DNA from: Neoceratodus forsteri
Lineage: Eukaryota > Chordata > Ceratodontiformes > Ceratodontidae
Assembly: GCA_016271365.2 (NCBI GenBank)
Contig: CM057449.1
Location: forward strand, 1,562,172,501 to 1,562,236,500
Reading direction: 5' to 3'
Length of the DNA: 64,000 nucleotides
Position 1 is the first letter of the stretch. Each line of letters starts with the position of its first letter. Shown in pieces: positions 54,431 to 62,439 of the stretch. The position numbers were made by a program, and so were the translations under genes. The notes under the pieces are model-generated. The model was not told the DNA's origin. It did no database searches and saw only the letters and a list, made by a program, of their open reading frames with translations.

Positions 54431-55042
54431 CTACATGTGTGGCTCCTGCAGACTTAACTATCGCCCACTTTGGGTTTCTTCCAGGGTCACTGAGGTCCTG
54501 ATGGCTGCTAGGAAACCTTCTATGAGAGCCACCTATGCCTTGAAGTGGAAACGCTTCTCCCTATGGGCCACTGCTTGCCATCTAGATCCATTCATCTGTC
54601 TGGTGCATTCCATTCACCTACCATTTTTAGCTTGAGTATTCTAATCAGGGGGAGGCCTTGCTCCATACTTTGGACATTCATAGGGTGTTTCGATATTATA
54701 CAAACCGCACCTAGACTGTTCAAAAAACTGATCAGTTATTTGTTCTGTTTGCCCACAAGAGAGAGAGGACACCTGTTTCAAAACAGTGTTTTTCAAAATT
54801 GTTGGCAAATTACATTGTTTACTGTTTCTGTGAGTACAAGCCCTTGCCTGGAGTGGTGAAAGGCCACTCCACAAGAGCTATGGCTGTCTCTGCCGCCTGT
54901 TTCAAGAATCTGTCTGCTGTGGACATCTGTGCAGCTGCCACTTAGAGTTCTGTCCACACTTTTATTTGGCACTACAATCTGGACATTGCTTCTAGAAGTA
55001 GGGCCAGTTTCGAACTCGCAGTCCTTCAGGGCCTTCTTTCCT
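54431..55042 (+). pseudogene. DIRS G tyrosine recombinase, central deletion
   Basis: VTEVLMAARKPSMRATYALKWKRFSLW (54,486-54,566) is the N-terminal part. At about 54,612 the reading jumps to YFEYSNQGEALLHTLDIHRV-type sequence, skipping roughly 450 bases that in the other elements hold LSAISAY, SWKTLFLVAV and box-I Arg. HSTR is intact at 54,865-54,876. CAAAT, then WHYNLDIASRS with Tyr (54,965-55,005), and a stop at 55,042. Cannot be active. Confidence 0.85.
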
Positions 55043-55089
55043 GAGTCTTCTGCTGACATCTTCTGCCTCCTCCCGGCTGTCCTTTGGGT

Positions 55090-55350
55090 CAGTTCTGGTA
55101 CTGCTTGGGACTCAGTCGTACCTGCGGCAAGAGCCCCCTTGACATAAGATAGTACAGTTACATAAGAACTTATCATAACAGTAGATCTTCGAGCGGAGCT
55201 CTTGCAGCAGGCGCTGCTTTCCCTCCCTCCTTCCCCTGATAGTTTCTTCTCCTTTGCACTTCTTTTGCCTTTTCCTCAGCTCTGAGGAACTGCCTCGGTT
55301 CTCCGTTTCATCACCTGTTTGGGGTCTGTGGTGGGACAACTGAGGTAAGT
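55090..55350 (+). repeat. DIRS G ICR and spacer
   Basis: ICR 55,100-55,215: CCTGCGGCAAGAGC, core ACAGTTACATAAGAACTTAT, then CAGTAGATCTTCGAGCGG and CTCTTGCAGCAGG. The pyrimidine-rich spacer to 55,350 holds no gene. Confidence 0.87.
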
Positions 55351-55537
55351 GTGGTGGACTGTCCCCTTTATAGGATTGGTGGACATCAGTGTGCTGACAT
55401 TGGGGGCGGTCCCCAATAATAGACTGATAGCTAGAAGTTTTCTGTGTGGTTCTGGCAGCTTCAGTCCTGCCAGTGTTGCCTGTTGTAAGAGCTCCTCTCG
55501 AAGATCTACTGTTATGGTAAGTTCTTACATAACTGTA
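55351..55537 (-). repeat. Right ITR of DIRS G
   Basis: Pairs with 50,917-51,060. Inverted TATA (CCCTTTATAGG) is at about 55,364-55,374. The outer extension reads CTCGAAGATCTACTGTTATG and ends TTCTTACATAACTGTA. Confidence 0.9.
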
Positions 55538-55804
55538 CTTCCTCCTTGGTTCCCCCCTTCCAGACTCCTGCTTCTGGTCTCCGGAGGGAGAACTGAGGAG
55601 GGCTTCAGTGCAGAAGCCTTATATAGGATAGGCTGACATCACATGCAAATGTTGGGGGTGGGTGGCCCCCTCTGGTATATTACTGCTGGCTAGAAAGGTT
55701 TCCTTGTGGTCCTAGTGCCTGATGGCCCAGTCCTGCCAGTGATAGCCTTCTGCAAGAGATCCTCTCGAAGTTCTACTGTTAAGGTAAGTTCTTACATAAC
55801 TGTA
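55538..55804 (-). repeat. E spacer and right ITR
   Basis: After G, E resumes with pyrimidine-rich spacer (55,538-55,600) and its right ITR (55,605-55,804), which pairs with 37,220-37,365. It ends CTCGAAGTTCTACTGTTAAG and TTCTTACATAACTGTA. D sequence follows. Confidence 0.86.
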
Positions 55805-56399
55805 TTTTACTTTCCTGGCACCACCCCTGACATTGCTGATCCTGGTGCCATGTCTACATGAGGTTGGTACTGGGGATCTCCTGGCACTGCATTCGGTCCA
55901 TTCCTGGTGCCATCCTTTGCAGTGCTGGCCCTAGCCCCACATCTGACATTGCACTGACACCTTGCATCTGGCATCATGTCTGGCACCATATCTTGCACTG
56001 TATCTGGCACTGTATTTGGCTCTGTCTCTGGCATTGTGTCTGATGCTGTGTCCGGTGCTATGCTCTGTCACCATCTCAGCACTGGACATGCTAGCTTAGA
56101 GGCCCCTTCCTACACCCCTTTGTCCAGGGAGGCTATAGAGTCTGACCCCCACCTCATCTTTTCTGGTGGCTACAATGATGGCTTCTTAGCCTGGACTCCT
56201 CAGACCCAGGTCCCACTGCTGTGCCTCAGGACATACTTCTTACAGTGCACTAGCTCCAAATGCATTTTCCCTTTATGTTTATTCCCTTTGGAGCTCACTT
56301 AGTCCCTAGCACAGAATTTTTTTAAAAAAAGGATTCTACTGACTGCCATTTTCAGAATTTAGTCCAATCCATCACCAGTAATAGCATTTTTTGACAGGC
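55805..56399 (+). pseudogene. DIRS D gag-like region, 3' part, with minisatellite
   Basis: Continues the low-complexity reading broken at 37,219. 55,950-56,060 is a decayed tandem repeat with a 12-base unit like TCTGGCACTGTA, coding SGTV/SGIV-type repeats (TVSGTVFGSVSGIVSDAVSG in one frame). EAPSYTPLSREAIESDP (56,098-56,150) resembles nothing I can name. 56,300-56,400 is AT-rich, and it is here that RT and RNase H are missing. Confidence 0.5.
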
Positions 56400-56691
56400 T
56401 ACATTTAGACTGCTGTGGTAGAATCTTCTCCTGTATGCATTTCCTCCAGTCCCCCCTAGTGCAGATGGTATTGCTCAAGCTGGAGGCACATGAGGGCAGG
56501 ATCATTCTGTTCTTATCCTGCTGGCCTCGACAGATGTGGTTTCCTCAACTGAACAGACTGTCAGTCAGCAAACTGAGGATCCTTCCACTTTGGCTGGACA
56601 TATTGACTAAGGCTCTCCTAGTCCATCTCAACCTGCGCCCTCTTCACCTTCCAACCTGGCTCCTGAAGAGATGGAAATGAATACATATAAG
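56400..56691 (+). pseudogene. DIRS D methyltransferase-like linker fragment
   Basis: The open frame 56,435-56,680 reads QSPLVQMVLLKLEAHEGRII, then LSCWPRQMWFPQLNRLSV and LRPLHLPTWLLKRW, matching the LLKLxxxxAxxILIAPxWPxQxWFP linker and the RSLHLxAWLL region before the YR. RNase H is absent upstream, giving the deletion point at about 56,400. Confidence 0.75.
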
Positions 56692-57086
56692 GCATCTCAG
56701 AAGGTACAGAGCAAAATAAAAGTCGCTACCCAGTGTGTGGTGCTCAATGTAGCAGAAGCATCAATAAGGTAAAAAACATTGGCACACACTCACGCTGGAC
56801 ATATACACCAACAAAACTTGATAAAGTGCTCAAGTCCTTTAATAAAAGTTCAGCTCCTCCACACCACAGAAGACACATTATCACAGAAAAAAACTCAACA
56901 TTTCACGCAGGCTTACCTGTACTTTATCATGAGAATAATGTGCAATACCATTTGCCCTCTTTTATAGTGAATCACTACGCAGGTGTCATACTTTTAAATA
57001 GACAATGAATTAATTATATGATAACATGTCTTGTGTGGTGTGGAGGAGCTGAACTTTTATTAAAAGACTTAAGCATCTCAGAAGGT
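56692..57086. mobile_element. SINE/LINE-tail-like insertion with 14-bp target duplication
   Basis: GCATCTCAGAAGGT is repeated exactly at 56,692-56,705 and 57,073-57,086. The 367 bases between are foreign to the YR. They contain a 43-base inverted repeat: 56,836-56,878 (AATAAAAGTTCAGCTCCTCC) pairs with 57,026-57,070 (GGAGGAGCTGAACTTTTATT). The 14-bp duplication indicates L1-type target-primed insertion. The inverted repeat suggests an inverted second copy of the 3' end. Family not identified. Confidence 0.75.
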
Positions 57087-58060
57087 CTCTGGAATACTTT
57101 TGGCAGCCCATGACCTTCCAGTAGGAAGACTTACACAGCCAAATGGAAAAGGTTTTCCATCTGGTGCTCCAAAACGTGCATGGACCTCCTTCAGTGCTCA
57201 CCTGACTGGGTTCTGGAGTACTTGCTGGACCTTCCTGATGCTGGTTTGCAGTATTCCACGGTCAAGGTCAATTGTGTGTTAGATCTGCATACCATGAGCC
57301 CATTGGTACCCTCTGTCTGGCTCCATTACCTCTTTTTAAGAGGTTTCTTAAGGGCATTATACACACAAGGCCCCTCATCCAGAAGCTGGTAGTTGCTGGG
57401 CGCATCAACCTTGCATTGGACATACTCACACACAAGCCCTTTGGGCCTCTTGCGACATGTGAGCAAAGGTTTTACTTGGAAAGCAGCTTCCTAATGGCTA
57501 TCTCTTCTGCTCACAGAGTGTCTGAAATCCATGCCTTGGTCGCAGATCCTCCATATACTGTTTCCCACAGGGACAAGATAGTGCTCCGCACACACCTTAA
57601 GTTCCTTCCTAAATCAACCACTGTGCTACCTACCTACATTGCCAGCTTCCAGAATGAAGGAGAGAGTACTCTTTCTGGATATTCTGAGGGTCCTCACGTT
57701 TTACCTGGACAGAACTAATGATTTCAGGCAATCCAAACAGCTTTTTGGTTTCCTTCATTCCCAGTTGAAAGGGATAGCTCGTTACAGTCAAGTGCATTTC
57801 TGCCTGGACTGTGAGCTGTCTGCACCACTGCTATACCATGGCGCAGGTCATACTGAAAAGTCAGGTACGTGCCCACTCCAGTAGTGCAGTTGTCACATCC
57901 CTGGCAGAGATCAACTCTGTATCTATCAGTGATATATTGCAGAGCTGTAACTTGGACCACAGTGCGCACTTTTCTTACGCATTATGTCCTAAATGTCCCT
58001 GCCAGGCAGTATGCCATCTTTGGCAGGACTATCTTGAATGGATTTCAGTCATGAGCAAGC
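57073..58060 (+). pseudogene. DIRS D tyrosine recombinase
   Basis: SQKVSGILLAAHDLPVGR (57,078-57,130) leads in. DWVLEYLLDLPDAGLQYSTV (57,204-57,262), then the 148-codon frame 57,272-57,718 with FKRFLKGIIHTRPLIQKL, CEQRFYLESSFLMAISSAHRVSEIHAL (box-I Arg kept, about 57,463-57,538), VSHRDKIVLRTHLKFLPK. HxxR is degraded to HSSS (about 57,870). SISDIL and TWTTVRTFLTHYVLN with the presumed Tyr (57,950-57,990) end it. Three frames, one active-site Arg lost. Confidence 0.83.
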
Positions 58061-58139
58061 CCTTGGCTCCCACCACTCTAGCCCAGGGAGTTTTGTCTGA
58101 GCTTGGTTCTCTGACCCATTCGTGTGAATCAGTGGTGAA

Positions 58140-58618
58140 GACTGATTCCTGGACGATATGAAAATTATGTACTTACTGTAATCCTTGACCTTCTAGGAAT
58201 ATTTTCACCATTGATTCACAAGCCCACCCTCCATCCCCCAGGCTCATTCCAGTATGTTTATTGGTCTTTACCCCTTGTTCTTGGCTTGGACTGTGAAGAC
58301 ACAGTTACTGTCTTGTTGCCCCTTCTTACACAGTTCACCAGAGCTCTTTTATGCTCTTAGGTTTACTACATAAGTACTACTTAGGTTCTGCTTACTTCCT
58401 CGATAAAAGGTACTGAAGTGATTGAGGGCTGGTGCCAAGGTAAGCCTGGCACTGCCAGCCACTCTCACGGTTCCATACAGGCACACAGCTTACCTTGGCG
58501 CCAGCCCTCCTGAAAAGTTCTGCCTCAAGTGGGGTCCTAGTGCCTCCAGTACAGACCCATTAGTGTGAATCAATGGTTAAGATATTCCTAGAAGATCAAG
58601 AATTACAGTGAGTACATC
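58140..58618 (+). repeat. DIRS D ICR and right ITR
   Basis: ICR 58,120-58,235: GTGAAGACTGATTCCTGG, core AAATTATGTACTTACTGTAA, then CTTCTAGGAATATTTTCACC. The right ITR 58,390-58,618 pairs with 35,721-35,940. Inside it 58,427-58,448 (GGGCTGGTGCCAAGGTAAGC) and 58,488-58,510 (GCTTACCTTGGCGCCAGCCC) form a hairpin with about 40 bases of loop. It ends AGAATTACAGTGAGTACATC. Confidence 0.85.
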
Positions 58619-59200
58619 ATTCTAATTTTTTAGTTGCAATCACTTTTACTCAAAGGATTTCGGTGCTGCAGGCTCTAATGCGTGAGCCTCCTTGTTTAAT
58701 TTTCCACAAAGGCAGGGTGTCTTTGCATACTAATCCTAAGTTACTACCTGAGGTGGCATCTGAGTTTACTTTAAATCAAACCATCCACCTACCAGGGTAC
58801 TATCCAGAGTGTGCCAATCCAGGGAAAGCATTGCTCCATACCTCAGATGTGCGTAGAATACTCAGGTACTATACACACTATACAGAAGACTGCAGAAAGT
58901 CCTCACAGCTTTTTGTTCAGTTTGCCCCTGTGAAAGAGAGAGCCACGGTTTCTGAACAGTGTTTAAATGGCTTGCGCACTGTATTACATTCTGTTACAGG
59001 AAGTATGGTAAGAAACTTCCTGGTGTGGTTTGCGGTCATTCCACTAGTGGTATGGACACTTCTGTAGCTTGTTTTTGAAATGTTCCCAGTGCAGAAATCT
59101 GTGCAGCTGCCACATAAAGTACTGTCCACATCTTCTGTAAACATTACAATCTGTACATTGTCTCTCATAGAGGAACTAGATTTGGCCTAGCTATGCTACA
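58619..59200 (+). pseudogene. DIRS H tyrosine recombinase, C-terminal half
   Basis: LIFLVAITFTQRISVLQALMR (58,624-58,685) continues SFLES at 35,720; box-I Arg (QRISVL) is kept. The open frame 58,663-59,067 has FHKGRVSLHTNPKLLPEVASEF, YYPECANPGKALLHTSDVRR and KSSQLFVQFAPV. HSTS stands for HSTR (59,037-59,048). AEICAAAT and HIFCKHYNLYI with the presumed Tyr (about 59,090-59,160). RFGLAMLQG at 59,178-59,205 is the usual YR end. Fragment J starts here. Confidence 0.83.
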
Positions 59201-59860
59201 AGGCCACCATCAGTGGTCCCAGCTGGTTACGTTGACCTAGCCAATGTGGGATGCCATCCAGTGGTGGCTAGTCCCAGAACATCTGGAGGAAGGAATCCCA
59301 TTTGTCCACCAAGAGCTGATCATCACACTGATGATGGGTACACCTCTGGTGGGGTGGGGAGTGCACCTGGAAGACCACACAGCCCACAGGTTCTGGTCCC
59401 TCAGGGAGTGCTGTCACCACGTAAATCTGCTTGGAGCTGTGTGCAGTGCAATTGGCCCTGAATGAATTTGCTACCCTGATCAGAGGTCAAGTCCAAGCAA
59501 GCAAATCATGGCCATGTACTACCTGAACAGACAGGGTGGCACACACTCCCTTCCCTTGTATCGGGAGGCACTCCACACTTGGACTGTTGCGTGCTGCCTG
59601 GGTGCTGATGATTTGGTGATTTACATCACGGAAACAATCCGCTGGCCTAGGCTCTCAGACAGGTAGCAGAGACGTCACATGAGTGATCTCTGAATTAGGA
59701 GGTGATGAACTCTGTTTTCCCTGTGGGGCTCACCCTCGGAGGATCTGTTTGCCTCCCAGGAGAACACCAAACTGAGGCTGTTTTGTACCCATCTTCCACA
59801 GTCCATGATTCTGGTGGGGGATGCCTTCTGGAGGCCATGGATCTGGGCCTGGTCCTCATG
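59201..59860 (+). pseudogene. DIRS J fragment: RT end, RNase H, linker start
   Basis: QWSQLVTLTQPMWDAIQWWLVPEHLEEG (59,211-59,292) is the RT connection of the B/C family. Block 1 (LMMGTPLVGWGVHLED) has lost Asp. MAMYYLNRQGGTHSLPLYREALHTW (59,508-59,585) is the MDN-YYL region with MDN degraded. DLFASQENTKLRLF-like coding is at 59,735-59,785. No ITR was found at either side, so it is a truncated DIRS piece. Confidence 0.75.
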
Positions 59861-59872
59861 TTGACTGTGTAG

Positions 59873-60232
59873 AGAGCAAGGATAAGGATTAAGGCTTCTT
59901 TTGGCTAGGCAGATTTACTGTGTGTTATTTTTATTTTGTACTCACAGGGATTGTTACTGTTTATTGCTAACATTTTATTGCTTTATTTTTCTCTGATTTA
60001 AATTGTTTTTGCTAGGTATACCTTTTGCTGCCTTATTACAGGATGTGCCTACAGGTGTGTGCTTACAGATTACTGCTGTAATCTGATTCAAATTGTCTTT
60101 TGCAAGATATATCTTCTATTACTGTTTTATTTGTCTCTGTAGCAAAGTGTTTCTTACAGGGTATATCTTCTGTGAAATTATTACAAGTAGTGCTTAAATT
60201 GTTGTGACTTTTTATCATTAGGCTAAGCAAAA
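59873..60232 (+). repeat. Direct repeat unit 1 upstream of LINE
   Basis: Starts AGAGCAAGGATAAGGATTAA. Matches 60,547-60,914 at an offset of 674 bases with roughly one difference per 15 bases. T-rich (about 45% T by eye) with runs such as TTTATTGCTTTATTTTTCTC. No coding frame. Confidence 0.9.
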
Positions 60233-60546
60233 TTACTGTTTGCCACTATTTTATTTTATTTTGTTTTTTGGTAAAAGTTTTTGTGTTTGTCTCACAGGTG
60301 TTGCAGTCTCCTTCTCACATTGAATGAGCTAATTGTTTTCCTCCCATAGCTCTTCCAGGGGATTAGGTGTGTATCTGGGGGTGGAGCTGATGGACTCTTA
60401 GTAACTTCCAACAGAGGGAAGGATTAAAAGGTCAGGTTAGTTGATATCTTGGAGGCAGAGGACTAGGTTTGCTGGCCAAGGCACCTAGCTTCACCTGAGC
60501 TCTTTTCTTCTAGGTTACTTGAAAGGACAGAGCAAAGAATCTTACC
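60233..60546 (+). other. Spacer between direct repeats, no gene seen
   Basis: 314 bases without a coding frame or recognised element. It includes TTTTTGTGTTTGTCTCACAG and a purine/pyrimidine-mixed stretch leading to the second repeat. It may be part of the same tandem unit (674-base period), of which only one full unit and a partial second unit remain. Confidence 0.6.
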
Positions 60547-60914
60547 AGAGCAAGGATAAGGATTAAGACTTCTTTTGGCTAGGCAGATTTACTGTGTGTT
60601 GTTATTTTTATTTTGTACTCACAGGGATTGTTACTGTTAATTGCTAACATTTTATTGCTTTATTTTTCTCTGATTCAAATTGTTGTTGCTGGGTATACCT
60701 TCTGCTGCATTATTACAGGTTGTGCCTACAGGTGTGTGCTTATAGATTACTGCTGTAATCTTCTCATTCAAATTGTCTTTTGCAAGGTATATCTTCTGTT
60801 ACTGCTTTATTTTTCTCTGTAGCAAAGTGTTTCTTACAGGGTATATCTTCTGTGAAATTATTACAGGTGGTGCTTTACAGGTTTTACAGTTTTATCTATC
60901 ATTAGGATAAGCTT
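60547..60914 (+). repeat. Direct repeat unit 2 upstream of LINE
   Basis: Second copy of 59,873-60,232. Ends around ATCATTAGGATAAGC. Its position 0.35 kb before the LINE ORF1 suggests a tandemly repeated 5' UTR promoter unit of the LINE; this is inference. Confidence 0.88.
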
Positions 60915-61249
60915 TAAGGGCTACTGCATTTGTTGCTGGCTGATTGTTTCTGCTCTTATCTCCTTGTTTCTTTCATCCGTGGTTCTTCTTTTTCAGCAGG
61001 GGAAGGGCCCAGCCACCCACCCCCACCCCAACCACCCCACACTACACTCCTTTTATAGGGTAGCACAGTCATGACATTTTCTGTAGCAAAGCAGGAAGGG
61101 GCAGATCAGAGGGGTATCTACACAGTGACCTCATTTACAGGGGCATTAGTAATTTAACTTGTTATAACAAGTTATACAAAAACAAACACAAAACACAAAC
61201 TCAAACCTTTGCTTTCATTTTCTTCCTTCTAATTACTCTGACCAGGTTA
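60915..61249 (+). other. Probable LINE 5' UTR, no gene seen
   Basis: No coding frame. It holds a C-rich run (CCACCCACCCCCACCCCAAC, about 61,014-61,035), CCTTTTATAGG (61,051-61,061, palindrome-like TATA) and an A-rich stretch (ACAAAAACAAACAC, 61,177-61,198). It lies between the direct repeats and ORF1. Confidence 0.5.
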
Positions 61250-62236
61250 TAAACCCAGCAACTTATCTGGAATGGATATCATTAACTGCAGGTACTGCAG
61301 AACACTTCAGAAGAGCAGTTTTACAGGATTTAGGATACTGCCTTACATGCTGGGCCATTGGAGATCTAAGGACTCAGCTCCAGGCAGCATGGGCAGAGAT
61401 TGTGCACCTCAAATTGCATATTCAAGAGGAAATATATTATAAGAACCACCCACCATTTCCCCAACATCCAACAGAAGCACCTCGACCGCAGAGGGTAGTT
61501 GGTCCGGGATGTTGGCAGGTGGTTAGGAGGGGTAAATCGGGTACCCCATCACTCGGTGCTCTCCAACATATCACCTCCACAAACCATATAAAAGCTACAA
61601 ACAGGTATCTGCCTCTATCTCCGAAATCAAACAAAGGGGCAGAGGACACTGCAGAACAGGACACTATAGCACAGGAGCTAGCACAACAAAACTTGCCCAA
61701 AACTGGAACCAAAACAAAAAAGGAAATCTAAAAAACTTCTGATCATAGGAGACTTCATGATTCGGGGAGTTGATACATATCTCCAACAAGGGGTAATGGT
61801 CAGATGTCTCTCAGGTACATCAGCATGGAGACACACTGACCGCATTGTCAAAATTGTTTAGGAAGCAGGAGAAAACATTGACATCCTGGTACACATAGGG
61901 ACTAACGATCTCACCAGCTGGTCAGTTGTGGAGACCAAGGTACACCTGACCAGGCTGGGTGACAAACTATCATCCATTTTGTCTGGCATCTCCTTCTCTG
62001 AGATCCTGCCAGTCTGGGAGAGGGGGACAGATGGACGGAAGGTCAGAGAAGGGGAGATAGGGGAGCTAAACATGTGACTCGAGGGCTGGTGCCAGGAAAA
62101 AGGACACAAATTTGTAGGGAACTGGCAACAGTTTTGGGAGCAAAAGTTCTTTAAATTTGATGGACTGCATCTGACTAAGGAGGGAGTCAGTGCACTGGGG
62201 CAGAAGTCAGATGTATTTGCAGAATATTTAAACTAG
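61250..62236 (+). pseudogene. CR1-like LINE ORF1 with SGNH-esterase-like domain
   Basis: The frame is readable from about 61,250: a helical, Gln/Glu-rich segment (DLRTQLQAAWAEIVHLKLHI, 61,363-61,425) that could form a coiled coil, then a Pro/Thr/Lys-rich linker to 61,731. A one-base shift joins KKLLIIGDFMIRGVD (61,728-61,772; block I, where the usual GDS Ser is Phe). VHIGTNDLTSW (61,891-61,923) is block III and FDGLHLTKEGV (62,157-62,190) is block V with the His. In-frame stops at 61,859 and 62,075. Such esterase domains occur in CR1 ORF1 proteins, which also bind RNA. Confidence 0.8.
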
Positions 62237-62439
62237 AAATTGGGGAGGGGGTGCAGCACCCCATATGTCGAAAGGGAAGAACACCCCTCCCCCCTCAGCT
62301 AATGGTCAAACAGGAGTTCCGTATGTTTGTAGTTCATTTGCATCACCAGGTAAAGAAAAAGGTCCGACTCCCCATATGACGCTCAGGGGAAACGCCTAAC
62401 ACAACAACTAACACACTGAAATCTGGCCAATGGAAAATC

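Larger units (their letters stand above)
50913..55537 (+). mobile_element. DIRS element G, internally deleted, inserted near the E right end
   Basis: 4.6 kb with clear ITRs (50,917-51,060 and 55,363-55,537). Gag lacks part of its middle, RNase H is frameshifted, and YR has lost its centre, including box-I Arg. TATA boxes are present in both ITRs. It is the third DIRS level above H. Confidence 0.9.
37220..55804 (+). mobile_element. DIRS retrotransposon E, inserted in D, carrying F and G
   Basis: ITRs 37,220-37,365 and 55,600-55,804 are reverse complements. Coding order gag, RT, RNase H, linker, YR, ICR can be followed across breaks caused by F, two solo LTRs and G. With these removed E is about 6.2 kb, the size of A. 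Confidence 0.87.
35721..58618 (+). mobile_element. DIRS element D, internally deleted, inserted in H YR
   Basis: The outer ITRs (35,721-35,940 and 58,390-58,618) are clear reverse complements and enclose 22.9 kb, most of which is the nested element E. Without E and a SINE-like insert, D is only about 3.9 kb: a gag-like part, a linker fragment and a YR. RT and RNase H are missing, so D is a deletion derivative that would depend on other copies for reverse transcription. Confidence 0.82.
13186..59200 (+). mobile_element. Host DIRS element H, split into pieces by nested insertions
   Basis: One degenerate DIRS copy whose coding order gag, RT, RNase H, linker, YR can be followed through its pieces: 13,224-13,416, 19,480-22,119 (itself carrying two small insertions), 28,764-29,254, 34,971-35,720 and 58,619-59,200. 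At each break the protein reading resumes at the expected next residue. About 4 kb of H survive within 46 kb. Both ends are missing: the 5' end is replaced by the gypsy LTR region, and the 3' end (ICR, right ITR) is cut off by another DIRS fragment at about 59,200. Confidence 0.85.

Noticed and set aside
55515..55530. GGTAAGT-type motifs at DIRS right ends as splice donors
   Set aside because: They recur at the same position in the ends and ICRs of several DIRS families as part of the palindromic core, so they are better explained as recombination-site sequence.
55976..56302. 108-codon repeat protein (SGTV repeats)
   Set aside because: It is a decayed minisatellite in the gag-like region of D. 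No start context or conserved domain is seen.
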